Origin: Cytophagales bacterium
GTDB taxonomy: Bacteria; Bacteroidota; Bacteroidia; Cytophagales; Cyclobacteriaceae
Direction of reading: 5' to 3'
Assembly (NCBI GenBank): GCA_003504855.1
Contig: DNZD01000166.1
Span: 1 to 9,656 of the forward strand
Length of the DNA stretch: 9,656 bases
This document shows positions 1-6,067 of the stretch, piece after piece. Both the position numbers and the translations under genes were made by a program. The stretch's first letter is position 1, and the number at the start of each line of letters is the position of its first letter. The notes beneath the pieces were generated by a model. The model was not told where the DNA came from. It did not search any database and saw only the letters and a list, made by a program, of their open reading frames with translations.

Positions 1-167
1 CCATCTACCATTTCGCAAATGGTTTTATAATGCGCCATTACAGCTTCTGCACCTTTTATGCCTACTTTAGCCATTAATGAAGGATTGGTGGTTACGCCAT
101 CCAATATACCTAAATCGTTGGCTTCTTTAATTTGGGCAAGGTCCGCAGTATCAATAAAAAACTTCAT
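1..167 (-). CDS. Transaldolase / fructose-6-phosphate aldolase-like protein, N-terminal part (3' end beyond window)
   Basis: Translating the minus strand from the ATG at 167 gives [20 protein letters not shown] followed by a stretch containing DGVTTNPSL. This is the classic opening of the small (about 215-residue) TalC/Fsa-type transaldolases: strand 1 with the conserved Asp of FIDTA, then the TTNPSL motif of strand 2. About 55 codons are visible, and the catalytic Schiff-base lysine lies outside the window. Family role: transfer of a dihydroxyacetone unit between sugar phosphates in the non-oxidative pentose phosphate pathway (transaldolase), or aldol cleavage of fructose-6-phosphate; the fragment cannot separate the two. 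The start fits the family exactly and has no Shine-Dalgarno sequence, as is usual in Bacteroidota. The visible part is about 39% GC, lower than the rest of the window. It lies just downstream of the SRP RNA on the same strand, with a leader of only about 35 bases after the RNA's T-run, so read-through from the RNA promoter is possible. Confidence 0.9.
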   Translation of the reverse strand, partial: MKFFIDTADLAQIKEANDLGILDGVTTNPSLMAKVGIKGAEAVMAHYKTICEMVD

Positions 168-201
168 TACTTATTGAATATTTAGTGTGAGAGAATAAAA
201 T

Positions 202-214
202 AAAAAATGGCAAG
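202..214 (-). terminator. Probable 3' end / terminator of the SRP RNA
   Basis: On the minus strand CTTGCC (209-214) is followed by an A and six Ts (202-207) and then more T-rich sequence. CTTGCC pairs with GGCAAG at the 5' end of the RNA, so the closing helix plus the U-run would act as an intrinsic terminator. It is not a local hairpin and is short, so some read-through into the transaldolase gene is plausible. Confidence 0.45.
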
Positions 215-301
215 TTACTTACATCGCACCGCTCAACCACCTACCCTTGCTACCTTCCGGTCCTGGGGGAGTTCAGCAGGAGCTGGTCGTGCCGGCTTGC
301 C
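209..301 (-). ncRNA. ffs: Small bacterial signal recognition particle RNA (4.5S-like)
   Basis: The minus strand carries the near-invariant apical hairpin of SRP RNA: ACC-GGAA-GGT (GGAA tetraloop at plus positions 255-258) flanked by CCCCCAGG on the 5' side and AGCAAGGG on the 3' side, which form the symmetric and asymmetric internal loops bound by the Ffh M domain. It resembles E. coli 4.5S RNA at the same place (AGGTCCGGAAGGAAGCAGCC). Outside this, CGACC (near 287-291) can pair with GGTTG (near 234-238), GCAC with GTGC, and the terminal GGCAAG (296-301) with CTTGCC (209-214), giving a hairpin of about 93 nt, in the size range of small bacterial SRP RNAs. The ends are inferred from the closing helix, from the promoter box ending at 307 and from the T-run at 202-207; they could be off by several bases. 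The RNA joins Ffh to target nascent membrane proteins to the translocon. Confidence 0.93.
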
Positions 302-466
302 GGGCGCAAAGATAGGGAAGTTTTGGACTCCCTAAAGCAATTACGGCAACTGTAGGAGTGCCCACACAGACCCTCAAACTCAGCTCGGTGGCTGACCTTT
401 GTCATGGGCAGCACCGCCCTGACCAGATAACTTGGGGTATTAAATTCCACCGTTCCCCAACCTGGT
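302..466. other. Intergenic region between divergent SRP RNA and pyruvate kinase-like gene
   Basis: This stretch of 165 bases holds the SRP RNA promoter on the minus strand. It must also contain the promoter for the plus-strand kinase-like gene, for which no convincing box was found; TAACTTGG at 428-435 is an imperfect match with a poorly spaced TTG upstream. An imperfect inverted repeat (ACTCCCTA at 327-334 with TAGGAGT at 353-359, plus a partly paired inner segment) spans the proposed -33 element. No convincing small gene was seen; the minus-strand open frame here runs through the SRP RNA. Confidence 0.5.
307..340 (-). promoter_or_regulatory. Bacteroidota-type promoter of the SRP RNA
   Basis: Read on the minus strand, TATCTTTG (plus positions 307-314) is a perfect match to the Bacteroidota -7 box TAnnTTTG. 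It ends 5 bases before the GGCAAG that starts the closing helix of the SRP RNA. A TTG (plus 338-340) sits 23 bases upstream, at the long end of the TTG-N17-23-TAnnTTTG spacing described for this phylum. The -7 assignment is well supported by its fit to the RNA 5' end; the -33 element is weaker because TTG is a short motif. Confidence 0.7.
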
Positions 467-2005
467 ATGGCCCGAAGATCAGCCCTGCGCGAACTCACCC
501 CTGATCGGGTAAGTCAGCAGCTGCAAAGCATCATTCAGAAGATGCTATTGACAGAAAAAAAGTACGCCAGCGTCCTGGCCGATATACATCCGCATTTCAA
601 AACGAGCGGTATTAATCTCTTGCACTACCTGGTTTTGCGAAGTACAGAACTGCGGGATATCCAGGAATACCTTCATCGCGAAGGGCTATCCTCGTTGACC
701 AATAGTGAAGGTCATACATTGCATCAACTCCAGAAAGTCCTGCATTGGCTGAATAGATCATTTAGTCCAGAAGCCCCCGCTGTCTGCACCAGCGAAGAGG
801 GGAACCGGCTGCGGAGCCTGCATTCGGAACACCTGTTGGGAACGTTTCCGGCACATGACCGGCCTCACATCATGGTAACCTTCTCAGCTGAGTTGATGCA
901 GGATAGAAAATTGGTGGAAGATATGCTGAACGAAGGTATGACGGTGGCGCGTATTAATTGTGCACACGATGCGCCGGATGTTTGGTTGAATATGATTCGC
1001 GTTTTGCGGTCGGCGGTTGCTAAGACCGGCAAGAATTGCAAAATCTATATGGACCTGGCAGGTCCCAAGATCCGGATACGCGCTATTCAAAACAAGAAAC
1101 GAGAGCTGGTGGAGCAACTGGAAGTAGAAGAGGGGACAGAGTTGTTGCTGAATTATTCGGAGGAGGACAAGGTAGCGGGTGGCAAAAAGAAAAAACGCAA
1201 ACTCAATACCTTATATGTAGAGCCGAGGGAAATTCTCACCATTGTTAAACCCGGTGAGCATATTTTCTTTGACGATGGAAAATTTGAAGCCCGGGTAGAT
1301 GCCTGGGAGGATGGAAAAGTGCGTGTTGAGATTGTTAGGATATCGACCAAGAAGCCATTTCTGAAACCGCAAAAAGGCATTAACCTGCCTGACTCGGATG
1401 TAACGATACCGCCACTGACCGATGACGATCTGGCCAACATACCCTTCATCTGCGAGCATGCGGATATGGTGGGGTATTCATTTGTAAATAGCCCATCGGA
1501 TGTTGACAAACTCCGTGCTGAACTGAAGCGATTTTCTGTGCAGCGGGAGCCTGATATCATCCTGAAGATCGAGCGGTTATCGGCCGTGCGTAATCTTCCG
1601 GCGTTGCTGATGAATGGAATGCAAAATCCGGGACTTGGCGTAATGATTGCCCGGGGCGACCTCGCCGTTGAAATTGGATTTGAGCGATTAAGTGAAATTC
1701 AGGAGGAGATATTGTGGATATGTGAGGCGGCTCATGTACCCGTCATTTGGGCCACCCAGGTGTTGGAGACCCTGAATAAGACCGGGTATGCGACTCGTTC
1801 GGAAATTACCGATGCAGCGATGAGCGTACGGGCCGAGTGTGTCATGCTGAACAAAGGCCAGTTCATTGTGAAGACCATCAAAACACTGGATGATATCCTT
1901 ACGCGCCAGCTGGGCCACGTTGACAAGAAACGATTTATTATGCGTCCGCTGGGGATCGCAAAAGGATTTACGGGTATGGACCGTGAATCGGCGAAGGCGA
2001 TTTGA
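467..2005 (+). CDS. Pyruvate kinase-family protein with helical N-terminal extension, lacking the C-terminal domain
   Basis: A 512-residue protein. Residues 1-125 form an alpha-helical extension with the motif NLLHYLVLRSTELRDIQEYL (50-69) and GLSSLTNSE (73-81). From residue 134 it follows the pyruvate kinase barrel: ARINCAHD (161-168, for the usual MRLNFSHG), MDLAGPKIR (195-203), the B-domain signature FFDDGKF (267-273), KGINLP (303-308), KIE (367-369), ARGDLAVEI (395-403) and WATQVLETL (428-436). So the Arg, Asn, Asp, Lys, Glu and Thr that bind substrate and metals are mostly kept. Differences: the usual Ser of NFSHG is Ala166, the SGETA segment is replaced by LNKGQF (461-466), and the chain ends about 45 residues later, so the usual C-terminal allosteric domain is missing. 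A Lys-rich patch (GGKKKKRK, 238-245) lies in the B domain. Canonical function: phosphoenolpyruvate + ADP to pyruvate + ATP. I recall similar 'pyruvate kinase' paralogues with this N-terminus in other bacteria and plants; their activity is unclear to me. The ATG at 467 is the first after an in-frame stop at 428. Confidence 0.85.
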   Translation: MARRSALRELTPDRVSQQLQSIIQKMLLTEKKYASVLADIHPHFKTSGINLLHYLVLRSTELRDIQEYLHREGLSSLTNSEGHTLHQLQKVLHWLNRSFSPEAPAVCTSEEGNRLRSLHSEHLLGTFPAHDRPHIMVTFSAELMQDRKLVEDMLNEGMTVARINCAHDAPDVWLNMIRVLRSAVAKTGKNCKIYMDLAGPKIRIRAIQNKKRELVEQLEVEEGTELLLNYSEEDKVAGGKKKKRKLNTLYVEPREILTIVKPGEHIFFDDGKFEARVDAWEDGKVRVEIVRISTKKPFLKPQKGINLPDSDVTIPPLTDDDLANIPFICEHADMVGYSFVNSPSDVDKLRAELKRFSVQREPDIILKIERLSAVRNLPALLMNGMQNPGLGVMIARGDLAVEIGFERLSEIQEEILWICEAAHVPVIWATQVLETLNKTGYATRSEITDAAMSVRAECVMLNKGQFIVKTIKTLDDILTRQLGHVDKKRFIMRPLGIAKGFTGMDRESAKAI

Positions 2006-2124
2006 CCGAAAGCGAACAGGCCTGTCCAAAGTTGGGATTAAATATTAATCGATTTCGCTAATCCGACTCAAAAGGAAGGTTTCTGCCGGCACATTATTTG
2101 TCTACCTTCATACAAACCTGGTCT
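2006..2124. other. Intergenic region upstream of the ABC permease
   Basis: An AT-rich spacer of about 120 bases. It holds a perfect 10-base palindrome, ACAGGCCTGT (2016-2025), just after the kinase-like stop codon; it has no loop or T-run and so is not a convincing terminator. A purine-rich AAGGAAGG near 2073-2080 is too far from either candidate permease start to act as a normal ribosome binding site. No clear TAnnTTTG promoter box was found. Confidence 0.4.
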
Positions 2125-4494
2125 ATGTTATTCATCAACCTGAAGATCGCCTGGCGTAACCTGAGTCGCCAGTTTTCCTATTCCCTCATTAATATCCTGG
2201 GTTTGTCAATTGGCCTGGCGTGTAGCCTTGTCATGATCTTATATGTGTACAGCGAGTGGAGCTATGATCGTCATTTTAGTAAAGCTGACCGTATTTATAA
2301 GATTGGCATTTCCTTTATGAACATAGGCAACTTTGGACTCGGTCCGGAGGCATTGGGAGAATTTCTGCCGGCTGAATTTGAAGGGCTGGATCGATTTACC
2401 CGGGTGATGCGATCAGGGGATGTGCCGGTGATAGCCGGTGATAAAAATTTTCGGGAGTTGGTGTACTATACAGATACCTCCTTCTTTCAGGTTTTTGACT
2501 ACACGTTTGTGCAGGGTGATCCACACACATCGCTTGATGCCGGTGGGATTGTTATTACCCAATCGATGGCGCAAAAGTACTTTGGTGAAACAGATGCCAT
2601 GGGCAAGGTTCTTCTGATAGGTAAGGAGAAGAAGCCCTATACCATTAATGGTATAGTTCGGGATGAAAACCGCAGTTCCCAGCTGAAGGCTAAGATCTGG
2701 CTTTCTAATTCAGATAAACTGACGCATGAACCAATATGGACTTCAGCCGGCGTTTATAACTATGTCTTGTTGAAGGAAGGAAATACGCGAAGTGACCTGG
2801 AGGCTGCCCTGGATCGCTTGCTGGAAAAGCGAATATTTCCACAGGGTGGGGGTAATGCCTTTGAGAAAACCTTTGAGGCGTATAAGAAAAACGAAAACTC
2901 AGTCAAGTTTTTCATCCATCCCCTGAAGGATGTTCACCTCAAGTCAACTTTGCTTTATGAAATATCGCCGGGTGGAAATGAATCAATGTTGTATTCATTT
3001 GGGGCAATAGGATTGTTCATTTTGGTACTTGCCGCGGTTAATTTCATTAACCTCACCACGGCGCGGGCGTCGCGTCGTGCAAGGGAAGTGGGGGTACGTA
3101 AAGCGGTTGGGTCTACCCGGGGAAAGCTCATGAGCCAATTCATGCTGGAAGCCATACTCTTGTGTTTGATAGCCATGTTGGTCTCACTGGGATTGGCTGA
3201 ACTATTGCTTGCTGTTTTTAACTGGATTTCAGCCCAGCCACTGATTAATACACTCTGGAGCAATGGTTGGAACCTGCTGGTGATATTGCTGGTGGCAGTG
3301 GGTATCGGTTTGCTATCCGGCATTTACCCGGCATTTTACCTGACTGCTTTCCAGCCCGCCCGGGTGCTGAAAGGAGAAGTAAGTGTGCATGGTGGGCAGG
3401 GATTTCGCAATGGGCTGGTTGTGTTCCAGTTTGCAATTGCCAGTAGCCTGATGATTGGCCTCGTTGTGGTGCTTCAGCAATTCAATTTCATGGAAACCCG
3501 TGACCTTGGATTTGATCAGCAACACGTTGTAACAATTGATAACATCGGTTTGCTCAAGGACAAAGCCGCTGCCTATAAAGACAAGCTAAGCAGCCTGTCT
3601 TCCGTTAAGGCAGCCAGTTTTCATACGGGAGAACCGGGCAGTAAGGCGGTTATGTCGTTTTCAATGTACCAGGTACCGGGCATGGAAAAGCCAATCTCGA
3701 TGAATACCTATTACGGTGATGCATCGTTCGTGGAGTTGATGGGATTTAAGATGGCTGAAGGCCGTGCCTTCAATAAGGACTTAGCATCAGACAGTACTGC
3801 TTTACTCCTCAATGAAGCGGCGGCGAAGGCTATGGGCCTGGAGAAGCCATTGGGCGCGATCATCGGAGAAAAATATCATGTAATTGGTATAATGAAAGAC
3901 TTCCACTGGGAGTCCCTTCGAAGTACAATTGCTCCAATAGGTATCATGTTGGAGAAGACCCCGTACCAGTTAGGGTTTCGGTTACAGGGTGATGAACAAC
4001 AATTCCTGAAAGCAGCAGAAGCTGCCTGGAAGGAATTGGCGCCGGATGAGGCGTTTAGCTACCATTTTCTCGACGCGAACTTTGGTGAAATGATGAAGGC
4101 CGAGCAGGTACTCTCTAAAGCCATTGCCATATTTGCCTTGCTGGCCATATTTATTTCTTGTCTGGGCCTTTATGGGCTGTCCGCTTTTACGGCCGATCAG
4201 CGAACCAAGGAGATTGGAATTCGCAAGGTGCTGGGTGCCAGTGTCACGAGCATCATGACCTTGCTTACCTCAGGATTTGTTCGGCTGGTTCTTATCTCCC
4301 TGGTGGCGGCAGTACCTGTTTCGATTTACCTGGCCAATCAGTTTCTGGACCGGTATGTCTATCACATCAACCTGAGTGCGTGGTTGTTCATTGCCGCCGG
4401 TGCTGCTTCGCTGATGCTCGCATTCCTGACGGTTGCTTACCATGCCATCCAATCAGCTACGGCCGATCCGGTGCAGAGTCTGCGGACAGAATAG
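2125..4494 (+). CDS. ABC transporter permease, MacB/FtsX type with two FtsX domains
   Basis: A 789-residue inner-membrane protein. It opens with NLKIAWRNLSRQ and a first membrane helix (about residues 20-42, ILGLSIGLACSLVMILYVY), then a periplasmic MacB-like core domain (about 45-285). The first FtsX domain follows (helices near 290-310, 335-360 and 380-405) with the cytoplasmic coupling motif RRAREVGVRKAVGS and ending YPAFYLTAFQPARVLKG. The pattern then repeats: helix near 428-450, a second periplasmic domain, and a second FtsX domain (about 662-780) with RTKEIGIRKVLGAS and the usual end ADPVQSLRTE. Length and eight-helix layout match the large double-FtsX permeases common in Bacteroidota. 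The family works with a LolD/MacB-type ATPase as a mechanotransmission exporter or lipoprotein/antimicrobial transporter; no ATPase gene is next to it, so the substrate is unknown. The open frame extends to a TTG at 2098, but ATG 2125 gives the family's normal N-terminus and is preferred. Confidence 0.92.
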   Translation: MLFINLKIAWRNLSRQFSYSLINILGLSIGLACSLVMILYVYSEWSYDRHFSKADRIYKIGISFMNIGNFGLGPEALGEFLPAEFEGLDRFTRVMRSGDVPVIAGDKNFRELVYYTDTSFFQVFDYTFVQGDPHTSLDAGGIVITQSMAQKYFGETDAMGKVLLIGKEKKPYTINGIVRDENRSSQLKAKIWLSNSDKLTHEPIWTSAGVYNYVLLKEGNTRSDLEAALDRLLEKRIFPQGGGNAFEKTFEAYKKNENSVKFFIHPLKDVHLKSTLLYEISPGGNESMLYSFGAIGLFILVLAAVNFINLTTARASRRAREVGVRKAVGSTRGKLMSQFMLEAILLCLIAMLVSLGLAELLLAVFNWISAQPLINTLWSNGWNLLVILLVAVGIGLLSGIYPAFYLTAFQPARVLKGEVSVHGGQGFRNGLVVFQFAIASSLMIGLVVVLQQFNFMETRDLGFDQQHVVTIDNIGLLKDKAAAYKDKLSSLSSVKAASFHTGEPGSKAVMSFSMYQVPGMEKPISMNTYYGDASFVELMGFKMAEGRAFNKDLASDSTALLLNEAAAKAMGLEKPLGAIIGEKYHVIGIMKDFHWESLRSTIAPIGIMLEKTPYQLGFRLQGDEQQFLKAAEAAWKELAPDEAFSYHFLDANFGEMMKAEQVLSKAIAIFALLAIFISCLGLYGLSAFTADQRTKEIGIRKVLGASVTSIMTLLTSGFVRLVLISLVAAVPVSIYLANQFLDRYVYHINLSAWLFIAAGAASLMLAFLTVAYHAIQSATADPVQSLRTE

Positions 4495-4497
4495 GCC

Positions 4498-6033
4498 TTA
4501 TCGGGATGGTGCACGATCCGGTACTGCCTTCATCAATAAGCGATAGGCGTTGTCCAGCGCCTTACCGCCTGCTGACGAACCGCGATAATGACCCAGACGT
4601 ACGATGACAAGATCCTTGGATGGAATAATGGTAACGGATTGCCCACCGGCGCCAAGCATCATATAGGCTTCTTTGGGAATCGGACGCGCTCCGTCTCCAT
4701 TGATCCAGAAGAATCCGCCGTAGATGGGCCGTCCATCTTTTACCCATGGTTCAGCGAGTGTGCTCACGAATTTTACAAATCCTTCGGGCAGAATGCGTTC
4801 ACCATTCCACACGCCATCCTGCAAGTATAAGTTTCCAAGCCTGGCCCAATCGCGGGCAGACGCGAACTCATACCCTTGCGTTAGAAAATTTCCGTACGGA
4901 TCAGCTTCCATGATCATGGTACGCACGCCGATTTTGTCGAACAATGCTTTCTGTGGAAAGGCATGATAGTTTCCACCTTGCTTCTCAACACCCAACCTAA
5001 CCAGGTAGTTGGTGAGGACGGGATCAGAATTGTGATAACGGCCTACGGTATTCGGAGGCCATTGTTGCGGACGCTCAGCGGTCCAGGTAAATGAATTGAT
5101 CCCGCCGGTATAGACATACAAATGATCGGGATAGCCTCGTGTTGAATCATAGTCCGGATCTTGTGGAGCCCGGAAGCGTAGCCCGCTGGACATATGCAGG
5201 ATGTCCTGAATTTTGATTTCCGCACGCGGATCTCCGGGTTGTTGCCATTCCGGAATTGGTGCGGGCTGATCAAGGGTGTAGACACCTTGCCCAACCAGGA
5301 TACCCATCATGGTTGCCGTTAGGCTCTTGCCCATGGACCAGCTTTCGAGTGGCGTGTCTTTGGTAATGCCTTCACCATATTGTTCGGCGATGATCTTGCC
5401 TTTGTAGGTAACGATGAATGCGGCTGTCATTGCTTCAGCCGGAGTAAATGCTGCAGCCACTGCTGAATCAACTTGCGACATATTCACCTGAGCGGGTGGA
5501 GCCTCTTTGGCGATAACATCACCCATGGGCCACGGTGTCTTGTTGGGGTCTGGAAGGTTGCGTGGAATGCGCTCCGGTTGGTAGAAGGGCTTGTCCTGGC
5601 CCACGGGAAGTGTAACACATCCCTGAGACTGATCGCCGAGATACACTGCGGTTCTGGTTACCCCATTGGGCAACGTAATGGACACGCGCTTGCGCTGAAA
5701 GTCAATCACAGGTTTACTCACCTGCTTGCGCAGATGAAACGGCGATGCAAAACCGCCTACGTTCGCAGCAGCGAATTCAGGATCAAGACCCGTAATGAAT
5801 ACAGCTGAGCACATGATCTTGGCATAACCCGCTGTATGGTGTTCAAGGGCATCACCGGGAGGACCAACGTACGGTGTGTTGATCTCGAAGGAGTCGGCGC
5901 GGGCCAGCATCTTTGCTTTCGCCAATGCCTTGGGATCAAGATTGGTTGTTTCGTCCTTGCGGGAGGGTTGACAACCTGATGCGATTGCGATTACGATCGC
6001 AAACGCGCATGCGGTGTTGAAGAGCTTATTCAT
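4498..6033 (-). CDS. Lipoprotein serine hydrolase of the class C beta-lactamase / 6-aminohexanoate-dimer hydrolase fold
   Basis: A 511-residue predicted lipoprotein. It has a hydrophobic signal (residues 9-20) with lipobox ASGC and lipidated Cys21. Residues 55-160 form an N-terminal domain with two cysteines (Cys75 in KIMCSAVFITG and Cys139 in QGCVTLP) that could form a disulfide. The catalytic beta-lactamase-like domain covers about 185-505: nucleophile motif SMGK (Ser233, Lys236), YHN (Tyr333-Asn335) as the YxN element, and GAGGQ (461-465) where the third KTG/HxG-like motif is expected. This is the layout of penicillin-binding-protein-like esterases and amide hydrolases (EstB, NylB type) rather than of a resistance beta-lactamase. 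It is anchored in the cell envelope; the natural substrate cannot be read from the sequence. Its start lies 34 bases after the ligase stop with no promoter box in between, so it is probably the last gene of the malonate operon. Its stop lies 3 bases from the stop of the convergent permease. Confidence 0.88.
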   Translation of the reverse strand: MNKLFNTACAFAIVIAIASGCQPSRKDETTNLDPKALAKAKMLARADSFEINTPYVGPPGDALEHHTAGYAKIMCSAVFITGLDPEFAAANVGGFASPFHLRKQVSKPVIDFQRKRVSITLPNGVTRTAVYLGDQSQGCVTLPVGQDKPFYQPERIPRNLPDPNKTPWPMGDVIAKEAPPAQVNMSQVDSAVAAAFTPAEAMTAAFIVTYKGKIIAEQYGEGITKDTPLESWSMGKSLTATMMGILVGQGVYTLDQPAPIPEWQQPGDPRAEIKIQDILHMSSGLRFRAPQDPDYDSTRGYPDHLYVYTGGINSFTWTAERPQQWPPNTVGRYHNSDPVLTNYLVRLGVEKQGGNYHAFPQKALFDKIGVRTMIMEADPYGNFLTQGYEFASARDWARLGNLYLQDGVWNGERILPEGFVKFVSTLAEPWVKDGRPIYGGFFWINGDGARPIPKEAYMMLGAGGQSVTIIPSKDLVIVRLGHYRGSSAGGKALDNAYRLLMKAVPDRAPSR

Positions 6034-6067
6034 GATGCTGGATTATAATGGAATGTACTCAATTAGT

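Noticed and set aside
1..200. Lower GC (about 39%) at the left end as a sign of horizontal transfer
   Set aside because: The segment is a core-metabolism gene with its AT-rich leader, too short for a composition argument, and codon bias of a highly expressed gene could explain it.
398..435. Candidate plus-strand promoter (TTTG at 398 and TAACTTGG at 428) for the pyruvate kinase-like gene
   Set aside because: The -7 box has a mismatch in its key TTTG part and the spacing of 26 bases is too long, so the evidence is too weak to list it as a feature.
250..498. Minus-strand open reading frame of 82 codons across the SRP RNA and its promoter
   Set aside because: It overlaps a clear structured RNA, has no family resemblance and overlaps the start of the kinase-like gene; it is a shadow.
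1153..1560. Minus-strand open reading frame of 135 codons inside the pyruvate kinase-like gene
   Set aside because: It is antisense to a conserved catalytic region, and its composition (Ser/Arg-rich) is typical of a reverse-frame shadow.
2016..2025. Palindrome ACAGGCCTGT after the kinase-like gene as a terminator
   Set aside because: There is no loop and no following T-run, and 10-base palindromes occur by chance.
2098..2124. TTG start for the ABC permease, adding nine residues
   Set aside because: The ATG at 2125 gives the usual family N-terminus (short leader before NLKIAWRNL), and the TTG start has no supporting ribosome site.
4464..4522. Direct repeat CGATCCGGT at 4464 and 4514 around the convergent stop codons
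   Set aside because: The repeat is nine bases within coding sequence of two unrelated genes, with no matching insertion or attachment structure; chance is the simplest explanation.
4498..6033. Antibiotic-resistance beta-lactamase
   Set aside because: The fold and SxxK/YxN motifs are shared, but the lipoprotein anchor, the extra N-terminal domain and the lack of a clear KTG motif fit an esterase or amide hydrolase better.
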